Both the position numbers and the translations under genes were made by a program. DNA of 64,000 nucleotides, from the NCBI GenBank assembly GCA_047974625.1, contig JBKECK010000111.1, positions 1-64,000 on the forward strand, in the 5' to 3' direction. Source of the stretch: CADEDH01 sp047974625. Its GTDB lineage: Bacteria; Actinomycetota; Acidimicrobiia; Acidimicrobiales; SZUA-35. The notes under the pieces were generated by a model. It did no database searches, had not been told where the DNA came from, and saw only the letters and a program-made list of their open reading frames with translations. Below, piece by piece: positions 20,250-29,192 of this stretch (positions are counted from its first letter, which is position 1; each line of letters opens with the position of its first letter).

Positions 20250-22680
20250 TGGTCGGGACCCCGGCGATCACGGCGAAGGAGACTCCCGGATTCACGACCT
20301 GGGCCTCCACCGACACCGGGCTGTTGGACTCGACCAACACCGCGGCCCCGGGCCCCGCGACGTCGAGGGGGATGATGGCCCGGCCACCGGCGGCGACGTC
20401 GCCTAGGAACGGGCCGGTCATCTCCCCGTTCACCAGGGCCGTGACCTCCACCGAGGCGTCCTGGGGCGCGGTGACCACGATGACCGAGGCCGAAGGCGCG
20501 GCCACCGGTACCCACGGCACGACCCAGCGCTGCGACAACACCTCGGTACCCCGGGACGTGGCGATACCAACGTCGGGGGTGGGCTGGACCAGCTCCTGGG
20601 CCTCCCCCCCGAGAATGCCGGGAATGTCGACCTCGCCGGTGTGGGGTTGACCGGCGTCGCCGGTGCCGGGGGCGGTCTCTCCGGCGGTCGTGTCGGTTGC
20701 GTCGTCCGGGGCCACGGTCGTGTTGGTGGTCGGGTCCGGGGCCGTGGTCGTGTCAGTGGTGGCGTCCGGGGCCACTGTCGTTCCAGTGGTCGCGTCAGTG
20801 GTGGTGTCGGTGGTCGTGTCGGCCTCGGTCCCGCCGGCCCCGATCAGGTTGCGGTCAACGGCAGTGGCGAACTGCCAGCGTTCGGTGACGATCGGGACCT
20901 CGTTGGTGGAACGGACGCTCACCCCCATCTCGTAGGGCAAGGGAACCCCGAACCGTACGGCCTCGTTGCGGAGGTCGATGACCTCGAACCGGCCGGGCAG
21001 CAGCTGGCGGGGTACGGAGCTCATGCCGTAGAGGGAGCGGTCGGTGGGGTTGAGCGGCCACAGGTCGAGCTCGATCGAGGCCGATCGTTCCGGATCCGGG
21101 TTGAAGACGATCACCTGGTCGTCGCCCCCCTCGTGGACCCGGCCGGCCGGCAGCATCCAGCTCAGGGCCGGTTCCGGGGCCCCCAGCTCGAGCGCGGCCC
21201 CCTTGGGCCCGAGATCCCCGTTGGTGGTGATCAGCCGCTCGGCCACGAGCCGGCCCCGGACGGTGGTGACCGACGCGGCCACCACCTCCTCTCGGGCGAT
21301 GTAGGTGTCGATCTCGATGACCTTGATGGAGTTGGCCTTCACCTCGGCCCCACGGAGCTCGGCCGGCTGTCGGGGCCGGCCCGAGGCCCGATACAGCTCC
21401 ACGTTGAACACCACGTCCTCGGGGAAGGGGTTCATCAGAGCCAGGTACTCCTTGGCGTCGCGTTCCGTGCGACCACCGGCGAAGTACCAGGTGTTGGAGA
21501 CGTGGGTGGCACACGGGGCCTCGGCCGGGCCGAACGCGGTGTCCACCCGGTGGGACACCACCCCGACCCCGTCTAGCATCTCGACCACCGCCCCGGCCAC
21601 CTCGGCCCGGGCCGCGTCGGACAGGGGGATCTCCTGGGTGGAGTGCGGGGCCAGGTCCACGGTGATGGTCGGGGCCCGCCCCTCCCCGGTGAGAACCCCG
21701 ATGCTGGCCTTGGTCGGCTCGTCGCCGAGGTTCGAGAGCATCAGGGTGTTGTTGGCAAACCCCTCGGCGGAGCTCGACCCGAGTGCGCAATACCAAACCC
21801 CGTCGAGCCGGGCCGGGTCGGTCATCGACGGGGTCACCACCGGCGCCGCCGCCGGACCGGTCTCCTCGGCGGTGGTCGGTTCGACCCGGTCGTAGAGACC
21901 GGCCGCCATCAGGACCCCGGCCACGATGAACACCAGGGAGGCCCGCATGGCCCCCACGGCCCGACGTCCGGAGCGGGGGCCCGCGGCCTCGCGGCGCGGC
22001 GCCCTCCGACCGAACCGCCGACGACCCCCGCCGGCCCCGGGATGGCCCCGGCCACCGTCGGGGACGGCGTCGACCTCGACCCCAACCTCGGCCTCGACCC
22101 CAACCTCGGCCTCGACCCCAACCTCGGCCTTGAGTGGTTCGTCATCCCCCGGGCCGCCGGTGGGACCGGTCTCACTACCCGGGACGGACGGGCCGGCGTC
22201 GGCGACGAGGCCCCGCTCCCGTTCGGACGCCCAGTCGAGGGCCGGGTGGGAGGCCGCCACGGCCGGAGGGGGGATGTCGCGCCGGCCCGGCCGGGGACGG
22301 TTCCGCGGGGTGGGCGGCGGGCCAGTCGTCCCGGGGTCGAGGGGACGGACGGCGTCCCCGGGGTCGAAGTAGCCGGACTCGACCGCCCCGGGGTCGATGG
22401 CCCCGGTCGGATCGCCGTAACCGCTCTCGGCGTAGTCGGAGGCGGCGAACTGGTCTCCGGCGTCAGGATAGTCTTCGCCGGGGAGGTGGGGTTCGGGATA
22501 GCGGTCGATCGGGAACGGGGGGTCGTCGGGGTGGCCGTCCGGTCCGTACCCCTCGTCGAGGCGCGACGGATCAGGGTAGGCCCCCGGGTCACCGTACCCG
22601 TCGTCGGGGCCGGGCCCGCCCGGGGCGTGACCCTCGTCGGCGGGTTCGTTTTCGGAACGGCCCTTGCGCCACCAGCTCAT
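20239..22680 (-). CDS. DUF5719-family envelope protein
   Basis: An 813-residue protein. The first 240 residues are a charged, low-complexity cytoplasmic tail with AEVGVE repeats at about 185-203. One membrane helix (about 246-263) follows, then a long extracytoplasmic beta-rich part starting around DGVWYCALGSSSAEGFANN, which marks the DUF5719 family. A Thr/Asp-rich linker (about 620-665) separates two modules. In other actinobacteria the family sits beside a very large GT2 glycosyltransferase, as here: the ATG overlaps the GT2 stop codon (ATGA). A role in surface glycan assembly is inferred from that partnership only. Confidence 0.85.
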   Translation of the reverse strand: MSWWRKGRSENEPADEGHAPGGPGPDDGYGDPGAYPDPSRLDEGYGPDGHPDDPPFPIDRYPEPHLPGEDYPDAGDQFAASDYAESGYGDPTGAIDPGAVESGYFDPGDAVRPLDPGTTGPPPTPRNRPRPGRRDIPPPAVAASHPALDWASERERGLVADAGPSVPGSETGPTGGPGDDEPLKAEVGVEAEVGVEAEVGVEVDAVPDGGRGHPGAGGGRRRFGRRAPRREAAGPRSGRRAVGAMRASLVFIVAGVLMAAGLYDRVEPTTAEETGPAAAPVVTPSMTDPARLDGVWYCALGSSSAEGFANNTLMLSNLGDEPTKASIGVLTGEGRAPTITVDLAPHSTQEIPLSDAARAEVAGAVVEMLDGVGVVSHRVDTAFGPAEAPCATHVSNTWYFAGGRTERDAKEYLALMNPFPEDVVFNVELYRASGRPRQPAELRGAEVKANSIKVIEIDTYIAREEVVAASVTTVRGRLVAERLITTNGDLGPKGAALELGAPEPALSWMLPAGRVHEGGDDQVIVFNPDPERSASIELDLWPLNPTDRSLYGMSSVPRQLLPGRFEVIDLRNEAVRFGVPLPYEMGVSVRSTNEVPIVTERWQFATAVDRNLIGAGGTEADTTTDTTTDATTGTTVAPDATTDTTTAPDPTTNTTVAPDDATDTTAGETAPGTGDAGQPHTGEVDIPGILGGEAQELVQPTPDVGIATSRGTEVLSQRWVVPWVPVAAPSASVIVVTAPQDASVEVTALVNGEMTGPFLGDVAAGGRAIIPLDVAGPGAAVLVESNSPVSVEAQVVNPGVSFAVIAGVPTIAG
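20686..20824. repeat. Degenerate repeats coding for a Thr/Asp-rich linker
   Basis: Short degenerate GTCGTGTCGGT-like units code, on the minus strand, for a Thr-Thr-Asp-rich segment. It probably forms an extended extracytoplasmic linker, perhaps an O-mannosylation target as in other actinobacteria. Confidence 0.75.
22075..22128. repeat. 18-bp tandem repeat, three copies
   Basis: CTCGACCCCAACCTCGGC occurs three times without change (22075-22092, 22093-22110, 22111-22128). It is in frame within the DUF5719 gene and gives the Ala-Glu-Val-Gly-Val-Glu repeats of the cytoplasmic tail. Confidence 0.95.
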
Positions 22681-25600
22681 TCGGCCACCACCTCACGACG
22701 GGTCTGGGCCAGGATCGCCCCCAGGCCGACCAGGACGAACTGGCCGAGCTGACCGAGTCGGCGGCCCAGCGGGGTCGGGTGCTCCAATTGCACGGTCCCG
22801 TTCACCGTGGCCGGGACAACGGTGAGACCGTCGAATCCGCTGATCAAGGCGGCGTCGCTGCCCCTCATCTCCAGATCGGCCGACGGGGTGGCCACCAACA
22901 CCGGACTGCCACCCCGGGTGGTCACGGCCCAGTCGCCGGGTCCGACCAGCTCCCCGTCGACCGGGACCCCGGTGGACAGGTCGACGGCGAGCTGCTGGGC
23001 CGGGGTGACCGCCTCGGCGGCGGCCGCGCTGGGCAGGGCGGCCACCGCACCGGCGGCGGCCGCGTTGCGGAACACGATCAGGTTGGGCATGCCCGAGACC
23101 CGTTCCAGGTCGAGCTGCTGTTCCAGGGCGGCCAGGAGCCGGGGGTCCGGGGGAACCGTCGGGCCGTCGTAGGGTTCGGGGGCGAGCTGGTCCATCACCA
23201 CCACATAGTCGATCCCGTAGGGGGCCAGCAGGCGACCGAGACGGACCGTCTCGCCCGCCGCGGCCAGCTCCAGGTGGTGACCAACCCCGTCGGTGGAGCC
23301 CACCGGGCCCGGCAACCAACGCCCGATGACGGTGGGCTCGCCACCGTCGGTCATGGCGTAGGGGATCCCGTTGGCGCTGCTGACCGTGTCGATCGGCACC
23401 ACCCCGGGCTCGCCGAGCCACAGGATCCGGCCATCCGCGTTGTCCTCCCCGGCCAGGAAACCGGTGAAGGCGGCGTAGTTCTGGCTCGGGGCGCCCCAGT
23501 CGCCGGCCAGGCTCCGGACCATGACCCCCGCCGTGGTCAGGGTGAGCGCGGCCGTCGCCAGCAGGACGGTGCCCCGACGGGCCATGCGACGACCGTTGCC
23601 CCAGCGCTCGACGGCGGTCACCACGAACGCAGCCAGCACGCACCACGCGGCCAGCACCGGGATCAGCAGGATCTCGGCCGTGGGGAGGGCGATCGGCATC
23701 CAACCCCGGTGGACCAACCAGGCCAGGGCCAGGAACACCAGGGCGATGACCCATAGCTGGATCGAGAAGCGCAACCGTCGGGGCGGGCTCAGCGCCAACC
23801 CCATCAGGGCCAGGACCACCAGACCAACCGCCATCACCGAGGGACCGAACCGGCCGGGAGCGAACAGGATGAGGTCGAGCAGGCCCGATACGCCGGCCTC
23901 CGGCGACGGCGGCCCCACCAGCCAGTTCCACGAGAACCGACGCATCACGTCGAAGGCCCACGGTCCGTGGAGGGCGACCGAGGCCGTCACCGCGGCCACG
24001 ATGCCGAGGCCGAACGGTCGCCACCGGAAGCTCCCGTCGGAGAGGGGCGAGGCCAGCAGCATGGCCAACGCCATCACCGCCCCCACCACCACGGCCGAGG
24101 GGGCGACCGAGACCAGGAGGGCGACCAGGAATCCGTAGCGGATGGCCAGCACCGGCAGGCTCCGGGCCGACAGTCGCACCGCCATAGGCCCGTCGATGGA
24201 CCCGTACGGGCTGACCCGGCTGAGCCGGAACAGGGAGCCGAGCAGGAACGGGGCACCGGCGTAGATGACCAGGGCGTTCCACCGTCCGGCCCCGAGCATG
24301 GCGTTGAGCAGGGGCGTGGCCGCGTACAGGGCGGCGGCCACCGCGGAGGCCCGAGCGCTGACCATGGGCCGGCACAGCCGGAACATACCGAAGGCCCCCA
24401 CGATCATGGGGCCGATCACGACCAAGCGATCGAACAGGGCGGGCGACCAGAACGTGGCCACCCGGCCCAGGCCGAGCAGGACGAAGGCCCCGGGCGGATT
24501 CCCGGCGCCACCGGTGCCGGTGGACCGCCAGCCGCTCCACCACTCCCGGAACAGCTCGGAGGCCGTGGGGACCAGGGGGATCTGCCCCACCGGGACGACC
24601 CCCCGGCTCAGCAGGTGGCGGCTACCGAAAGCCATCACGACGGTCAGCAGGCCGGCGATCACGGCCGCGTCCCGAAGGGAGCTGGAGTCGTCGCCGGCGA
24701 ACGAGGCCCGGATGGCGCCGATGAAGCCGGAGAAGCGGTCATGGCCCGCGGTCAGCTGGCCACGGGAGAAGCTGTTGAGGGAGGCCGAACCCCCGATCTG
24801 CTGGGCTCTCACCTCCCGGTCGGTCCGCTGACGGATCTGCCGCAGGGCCCGGCGCCGCTTGCGGATGTCGCCGAGCCGGGTGAGGTTCCAGCCGATGGCC
24901 GAGAACATGTCCCGGGCCTGGCCGCGCCGACCGGACAGCAAATAGAACAGCCCCTCCAGCACGATGAGGGACATGGCCACCGGGATGGTCACGAAACGGC
25001 CCCGGCTGCTGTTGGCCACCATGACGGTGCGGAGACGGTGCCGGGTGGTCAGCTTGCGCCGCTCGCGGGGAGTGATCCGCTCGTCCATAGCCTCGCGGTG
25101 GCGGGCGCTGGCGTCGGACACGGCCAGGACCCGGGCCCCGAGGGCCTGGGCCCGCCAGCACAGGTCGAGATCCTCGCCGAGCAGGCCGATGTCGGGATCG
25201 AACCCGCCGAGGGCGACGAACAGATCCGATCGGATGAGCTGGACCGCCCCGGGGATCACGAACACTTCCCGGATCGGGTCGTACTGTTCCTGGTCGAACT
25301 CGCCCCGCTCTACCTGGTCCACCAGGACCCCGAAGCGGTCCGAGCCCATACCAATCTGCAGCAGCCGGCGGGGGTCGTCGAAGGCGACCAGCTTCGGACC
25401 AGCGATCCCCGCGTTGTGGCGGTACAGCTGGCTCATCAGGGTGGAGACGCAGCGCTCGCCGAGGATGACGTCGTCGTGGCAGAACAGCAGGAACGGGGAA
25501 CCCGACACCAGCTCGATGGACTGGTTGGCGGCGACGCTCCAACCGGGGTCGCCGGTGAGGCGGTGGAGGTAGGCGTCGGGCAGGACGTCGGCCACCCGGT

Positions 25601-25832
25601 CGGCGATCGGCTCGGCGCTACCGGCGTCGATGACCAGCACCGACAGGTTCTCGTAGTCCTGACCACCGAGGGAGGCCAACATCTCGCCGAAGTGCTCGCC
25701 GGGATCGGCCGCCACGACCACGGCAACAACTGGTGGCGCCTCGGCCGAGAGAGGCGCCTCTTCGGCGTCGGTCCCCGGTGTGCGACGTGAGGCGGGAGCT
25801 GCCGCCACGGGGACATCCTTGAGGTCGCTCAC
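22677..25832 (-). CDS. Very large GT2 glycosyltransferase with polytopic membrane domain
   Basis: A 1,051-residue enzyme. Residues 35-260 form a GT2 domain (VVAVVVAADPGEHFGEML, FCHDDVILGERC with the metal-binding Asp pair, then GEDLDLCWRAQALGARV). A helix near 285 and a large block of helices (about 385-770) follow, then a soluble extracytoplasmic C-terminal domain and a final helix. This is the large transferase found next to DUF5719 in many actinobacteria; it probably acts at the membrane on a cell-wall glycan. The first frame codon is TTG at 25838, but GTG at 25832 is chosen: TAGCAT lies 9 bases before it. It heads a coupled GT2-DUF5719-thioredoxin operon, divergent from rmd. Confidence 0.88.
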   Translation of the reverse strand: MSDLKDVPVAAAPASRRTPGTDAEEAPLSAEAPPVVAVVVAADPGEHFGEMLASLGGQDYENLSVLVIDAGSAEPIADRVADVLPDAYLHRLTGDPGWSVAANQSIELVSGSPFLLFCHDDVILGERCVSTLMSQLYRHNAGIAGPKLVAFDDPRRLLQIGMGSDRFGVLVDQVERGEFDQEQYDPIREVFVIPGAVQLIRSDLFVALGGFDPDIGLLGEDLDLCWRAQALGARVLAVSDASARHREAMDERITPRERRKLTTRHRLRTVMVANSSRGRFVTIPVAMSLIVLEGLFYLLSGRRGQARDMFSAIGWNLTRLGDIRKRRRALRQIRQRTDREVRAQQIGGSASLNSFSRGQLTAGHDRFSGFIGAIRASFAGDDSSSLRDAAVIAGLLTVVMAFGSRHLLSRGVVPVGQIPLVPTASELFREWWSGWRSTGTGGAGNPPGAFVLLGLGRVATFWSPALFDRLVVIGPMIVGAFGMFRLCRPMVSARASAVAAALYAATPLLNAMLGAGRWNALVIYAGAPFLLGSLFRLSRVSPYGSIDGPMAVRLSARSLPVLAIRYGFLVALLVSVAPSAVVVGAVMALAMLLASPLSDGSFRWRPFGLGIVAAVTASVALHGPWAFDVMRRFSWNWLVGPPSPEAGVSGLLDLILFAPGRFGPSVMAVGLVVLALMGLALSPPRRLRFSIQLWVIALVFLALAWLVHRGWMPIALPTAEILLIPVLAAWCVLAAFVVTAVERWGNGRRMARRGTVLLATAALTLTTAGVMVRSLAGDWGAPSQNYAAFTGFLAGEDNADGRILWLGEPGVVPIDTVSSANGIPYAMTDGGEPTVIGRWLPGPVGSTDGVGHHLELAAAGETVRLGRLLAPYGIDYVVVMDQLAPEPYDGPTVPPDPRLLAALEQQLDLERVSGMPNLIVFRNAAAAGAVAALPSAAAAEAVTPAQQLAVDLSTGVPVDGELVGPGDWAVTTRGGSPVLVATPSADLEMRGSDAALISGFDGLTVVPATVNGTVQLEHPTPLGRRLGQLGQFVLVGLGAILAQTRREVVAE

Positions 25833-25841
25833 GATCAAGTG

Positions 25842-25847
25842 ATGCTA
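25842..25847 (-). promoter_or_regulatory. Putative -10 of the GT2-DUF5719 operon
   Basis: TAGCAT on the minus strand, 9 bases before the GTG at 25832. The leader would be about 2 bases long. Confidence 0.4.
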
Positions 25848-25994
25848 GTACCTCACCAGCCCGGAACCGTTGCCTTCCCCTGCCTTCCCGGCGCCGTTCG
25901 CGTCACCGCCCGCCACCGGACCGGCCCGCCCCGGCCACCGGGTCCGACCCCGGGTAGCATCCCCATCCGGACCGCCACGGCCCCGACGAGCGGA

Positions 25995-26000
25995 TACCAT
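25995..26000 (+). promoter_or_regulatory. Putative -10 upstream of rmd
   Basis: TACCAT, 8 bases before an ATG at 26009 that opens a 16-codon frame overlapping the rmd start. If used, rmd would have a leader of about 40 bases. A TAGCAT at 25955 is an alternative. Confidence 0.35.
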
Positions 26001-26046
26001 CCGGCGACATGTCCACCCTTCGTCGCACACTCGCCGGATCGGGGCG

Positions 26047-26946
26047 ATGCGGGCGCTGATCACGGGGGCAGGCGGATTCGTCGGCCCGCACCTCACCCAG
26101 CACCTGACCGAGCAGGGCGACGAGGTGATCGGGCTCGACATGTCCAACGGTCCCGACCTGGCCGACGCCGCCGGTTGGGTGGATACCCTGTGCCGTCACC
26201 GGCCCGAGGTGGTCTACCACCTGGCCGGGTGGAGCGACGTCAGCGGCTCGTGGCGGGATCCGCTGAAGACGTTCACGGTCAACGCCACCGGCACCATGGC
26301 GGTCCTCGAGGCGGCGGACGCTGCCGGGGTCCGTCGCGTGGTCTCCATCTCCAGTGCCGACGTGTACGGGATCGTGGCCGTCGACGACCAGCCGATCACC
26401 GAAGCCCAGCCGTGCTGCCCCCGCTCCCCCTACGGGGTGTCGAAGCAGGCGGCGGAGGCCGTGTGCCAACAGTACGTGCGGGGCCGGGGCCTGGACGTCG
26501 TGGTCGTCCGGCCCTTCAACCACCTCGGACCGGGCCAAAGCCCCCGCTTCGTTGCCTCCGCCTTCGCCAGCCAGATCGCCGACGCCGAACTGGTGGGCAG
26601 TGGCGAGCTCCGCCACGGTGACCTGTCGGCCCGCCGCGATCTCACCGACGTCACCGACGTGGTGCGGGCCTACCGGCTGCTGGCCGAACGGGGCCGCACC
26701 GGCGAGGTCTACAACGTGTGCTCCGGCCGGGCGGTCACCATGCAGGACCTGCTGGACATCCTGGTCGAGCGGTCGAAGGTACCGATCACCACCTCGATCG
26801 ACCCCGAGCGGCTCCGCCCCGTGGAGCTGCCCCTCCTGGTCGGCTCGCACGACAAGCTGACCGTTGACACCGGTTGGGAGCCCACCCGCTCCCTGGCCGA
26901 CACCCTGACCGCCGTCCTGGACGACGCCCGCGAACACCGGGCCTGA
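26047..26946 (+). CDS. rmd: GDP-4-dehydro-6-deoxy-D-mannose reductase
   Basis: A 299-residue extended short-chain dehydrogenase. It reduces the 4-keto group of GDP-4-keto-6-deoxymannose, the product of Gmd, to give GDP-D-rhamnose. Visible: the NAD(P) motif GAGGFVG at the N-terminus, the active-site Ser-Ser-Ala and Tyr-x-x-x-Lys (SSADVYG, PYGVSKQ), and the family segments RPFNHLGPGQSPRFVASAF and RRDLTDVTDVVRAY and GEVYNVCSG. The ATG at 26047 is used because the fold starts there (MRALITGAGGF). gmd follows after 94 bases. A GDP-6-deoxy-talose product cannot be excluded from sequence alone. Confidence 0.9.
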   Translation: MRALITGAGGFVGPHLTQHLTEQGDEVIGLDMSNGPDLADAAGWVDTLCRHRPEVVYHLAGWSDVSGSWRDPLKTFTVNATGTMAVLEAADAAGVRRVVSISSADVYGIVAVDDQPITEAQPCCPRSPYGVSKQAAEAVCQQYVRGRGLDVVVVRPFNHLGPGQSPRFVASAFASQIADAELVGSGELRHGDLSARRDLTDVTDVVRAYRLLAERGRTGEVYNVCSGRAVTMQDLLDILVERSKVPITTSIDPERLRPVELPLLVGSHDKLTVDTGWEPTRSLADTLTAVLDDAREHRA

Positions 26947-27040
26947 CCGGACCCACAGACCCTCTTCCCCGTCCCCATCGACCGTCCCCATCGACCGTCC
27001 GGCCGCCCGAGACGCCGCCGGCGGAGGAGCACATCGCACC

Positions 27041-28024
27041 ATGACCACGAGAAAAGCACTGATCACCGGCCTGACCGGCCAGGACGGCTCGTACCTGGCC
27101 GAGTTCCTGCTCGACAAGGGCTACGACGTCATCGGCATGGTCCGCCGTTCGAGCACCATCAACTTCGAGCGCATCGCCCACATCCAGAGCGACATCCAGA
27201 TCGTCCAGGGCGACCTGCTCGACGAGATGTCGCTGCGCGAGGTGCTGCGCACCCACCGGCCAGACGAGGTCTACAACCTGGCGGCCCAGTCGTTCGTGCA
27301 GACCTCCTGGCAGCAGGCCGTCCTCACCGGTGAAACCACGGCCCTCGGCGTGACCCGGCTCCTCAACGCGGTACGTGAAGCCGACCACGACGTCCGCTTC
27401 TACCAGGCGTCGTCGTCGGAGATGTTCGGCAAGGTGGTGGAGGTCCCTCAGACCGAGAGCACACCGTTCTACCCCCGCTCCCCCTACGGCGTGGCCAAGC
27501 TGTACGGCCACTGGATCACGGTGAACTACCGCGAGAGCTACAACATGCACGCCTCCAGCGGGATCCTGTTCAATCACGAGAGCCCCCGCCGTGGTCTGGA
27601 GTTCGTGACCCGCAAGATCACCAACCACGTGGCCCGGATCAAGCTGGGTCTGATCGACGAGCTCCCTCTGGGCGACCTCGACCCCCAGCGGGACTGGGGA
27701 TTCGCCGGTGACTATGTCGAGGCCATGTGGCTGATGCTTCAGCAGGACCAGCCCGACGACTTCGTGGTGGCCACCGGCGAGACCCACTCGGTGCAGGAGT
27801 TCTGTGAGCTGGCGTTCGGACATGTCGGCCTGAACTGGCGCGACCATGTCCGTCAGGACGAGCGGTTCATGCGCCCGGCGGAGGTCGACCTCCTGATCGG
27901 CAACCCGGCCAAGGCCGGCAATGTGCTGGGCTGGAAGCCGCGCACCGGTTTCCGGGACCTGGTCACCATGATGGTCGACGCCGACATGGAGGCCGTGGAG
28001 CGCGAACAACGCTCACTGGCCTGA
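27041..28024 (+). CDS. gmd: GDP-mannose 4,6-dehydratase
   Basis: A 327-residue dehydratase that turns GDP-D-mannose into GDP-4-keto-6-deoxy-D-mannose using bound NADP. The N-terminal motif is ITGLTGQDGSYLAEFLL; the catalytic Thr/Ser-Glu region is SSSEMFG; the Tyr-Lys pair is in SPYGVAKLYGHW; and FNHESPRRG and RDWGFAGDYVEAMW are hallmark Gmd segments. GGCGGAGGAG lies 11 bases before the ATG. Together with rmd upstream it makes GDP-D-rhamnose. The mannose-1-phosphate for this pathway can come from manA and the mutase in this window, but the guanylyltransferase is elsewhere. Confidence 0.97.
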   Translation: MTTRKALITGLTGQDGSYLAEFLLDKGYDVIGMVRRSSTINFERIAHIQSDIQIVQGDLLDEMSLREVLRTHRPDEVYNLAAQSFVQTSWQQAVLTGETTALGVTRLLNAVREADHDVRFYQASSSEMFGKVVEVPQTESTPFYPRSPYGVAKLYGHWITVNYRESYNMHASSGILFNHESPRRGLEFVTRKITNHVARIKLGLIDELPLGDLDPQRDWGFAGDYVEAMWLMLQQDQPDDFVVATGETHSVQEFCELAFGHVGLNWRDHVRQDERFMRPAEVDLLIGNPAKAGNVLGWKPRTGFRDLVTMMVDADMEAVEREQRSLA

Positions 28025-28142
28025 GGGACCGGCGGACGGTGACAGTGGCGATGAACACCCCGGCCGGTGGGCCGACCGTGAACGACCGGACGGTGACGCC
28101 CGCCCGGGTCCCGACCGGCCGGCCCGGCGCGGGGCCGACCCG

Positions 28143-29135
28143 ATGACCGACGCCGCGGACGCCACCGCCGCCGACCGGCCGCCCGCCGTCACGGTGATCT
28201 GCGGTGGGGTGGGCGCGGCCCGGCTGCTCACCGGGATCCGGCGGGTCGTCGCCGACGAGGGCACCGTGACCGCCATCGCCAACGTCGGTGACGACCTGGA
28301 GCTGTACGGCCTCCGGATCTCCCCCGACCTCGACACCATCGTTTACACCACCTCGGGGGCGGTGAGCCGGGAACGGGGCTGGGGCCTGGAGGGCGAGACC
28401 TGGCAGGCCATGGACACCGTCGGCCGCTACGGCGGACCCAACTGGTTCTCACTCGGCGACCGCGACCTCGGCACCCACATGTACCGCACCCACCGCCGGG
28501 CGGAGGGGGCCACCCTCTCCAGCGTCACCGCCGAGATCGCCGCCGCCTGGGGCCTCGGCTTCCGGCTCCTCCCCGTCACCGACGACCGGCTCCGGACCAT
28601 GGTGACCGTGCCCGCCGGCCCCGACGACGGGCCGGGACCGGACACCGAGATCACGTTCCAGGAGTACTTCGTGGGCCGGCAGCACGGGGTCGCCGTCAGC
28701 GCCGTCCGTTTCGACGGGGCGGAGACGGCCCGACCGGCGCCCGGGGTCATACCCGCCCTGGCCACGGCCGGACGGATCGTGATCGCCCCGTCCAATCCGG
28801 TGGTGTCGATCGACCCGGTACTGGCCGTGCCCGGTGTCCGCTCCGCCCTGGCCGCCCGCCGGGAGGACGTGGTGGCGGTGTCACCGATCATCGGCGGCCG
28901 GGCCCTGAAGGGACCCGCCGACCGGCTGCTGACCGAGATGGGCGGTGAGGCATCGGCCGTCGGCGTGGCCCACTGGTACCGGGACCTCGTGGGCACCATG
29001 ATCATCGACACCGCCGACGCGGCCCAGGCCGACGAGATCGCCGCCCTGGGGATCACCCCGGTGGTCATGCCCACCATCATGGGCGATCCGGAGGTCACCG
29101 ACCGGCTGGCCCGGGCCGTCTGCGGCACGGCCTGA
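28143..29135 (+). CDS. cofD: 2-phospho-L-lactate transferase (F420 biosynthesis)
   Basis: A 330-residue CofD/FbiA. It joins the activated three-carbon acid unit to the deazaflavin Fo, giving F420-0 or dehydro-F420-0. The N-terminal CGGVGAARLLTGIRRV, the segment VNVGDD-like ANVGDDLELYGLRISPDL, and GRALKGPADRLL are typical. cofE follows 57 bases downstream on the same strand. The neighbourhood matches the conserved actinobacterial region with fbiA-fbiB next to sugar-nucleotide genes, but here no WhiB gene is present. The short leader before it has a low-complexity frame ending ATGA on its start codon, which I do not count as a gene. Confidence 0.96.
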   Translation: MTDAADATAADRPPAVTVICGGVGAARLLTGIRRVVADEGTVTAIANVGDDLELYGLRISPDLDTIVYTTSGAVSRERGWGLEGETWQAMDTVGRYGGPNWFSLGDRDLGTHMYRTHRRAEGATLSSVTAEIAAAWGLGFRLLPVTDDRLRTMVTVPAGPDDGPGPDTEITFQEYFVGRQHGVAVSAVRFDGAETARPAPGVIPALATAGRIVIAPSNPVVSIDPVLAVPGVRSALAARREDVVAVSPIIGGRALKGPADRLLTEMGGEASAVGVAHWYRDLVGTMIIDTADAAQADEIAALGITPVVMPTIMGDPEVTDRLARAVCGTA

Positions 29136-29192
29136 TCCGGCCCCCGCCGGGAAACCGGTGGAGCCCGGCCGGTGACCTGGCACCATGGCGGG

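Noticed and set aside
28039..28146. 35-codon frame between gmd and cofD ending ATGA on the cofD start
   Set aside because: Low-complexity Pro/Thr/Gly composition, no ribosome-binding site and no -10. The overlap is likely chance in GC-rich sequence.
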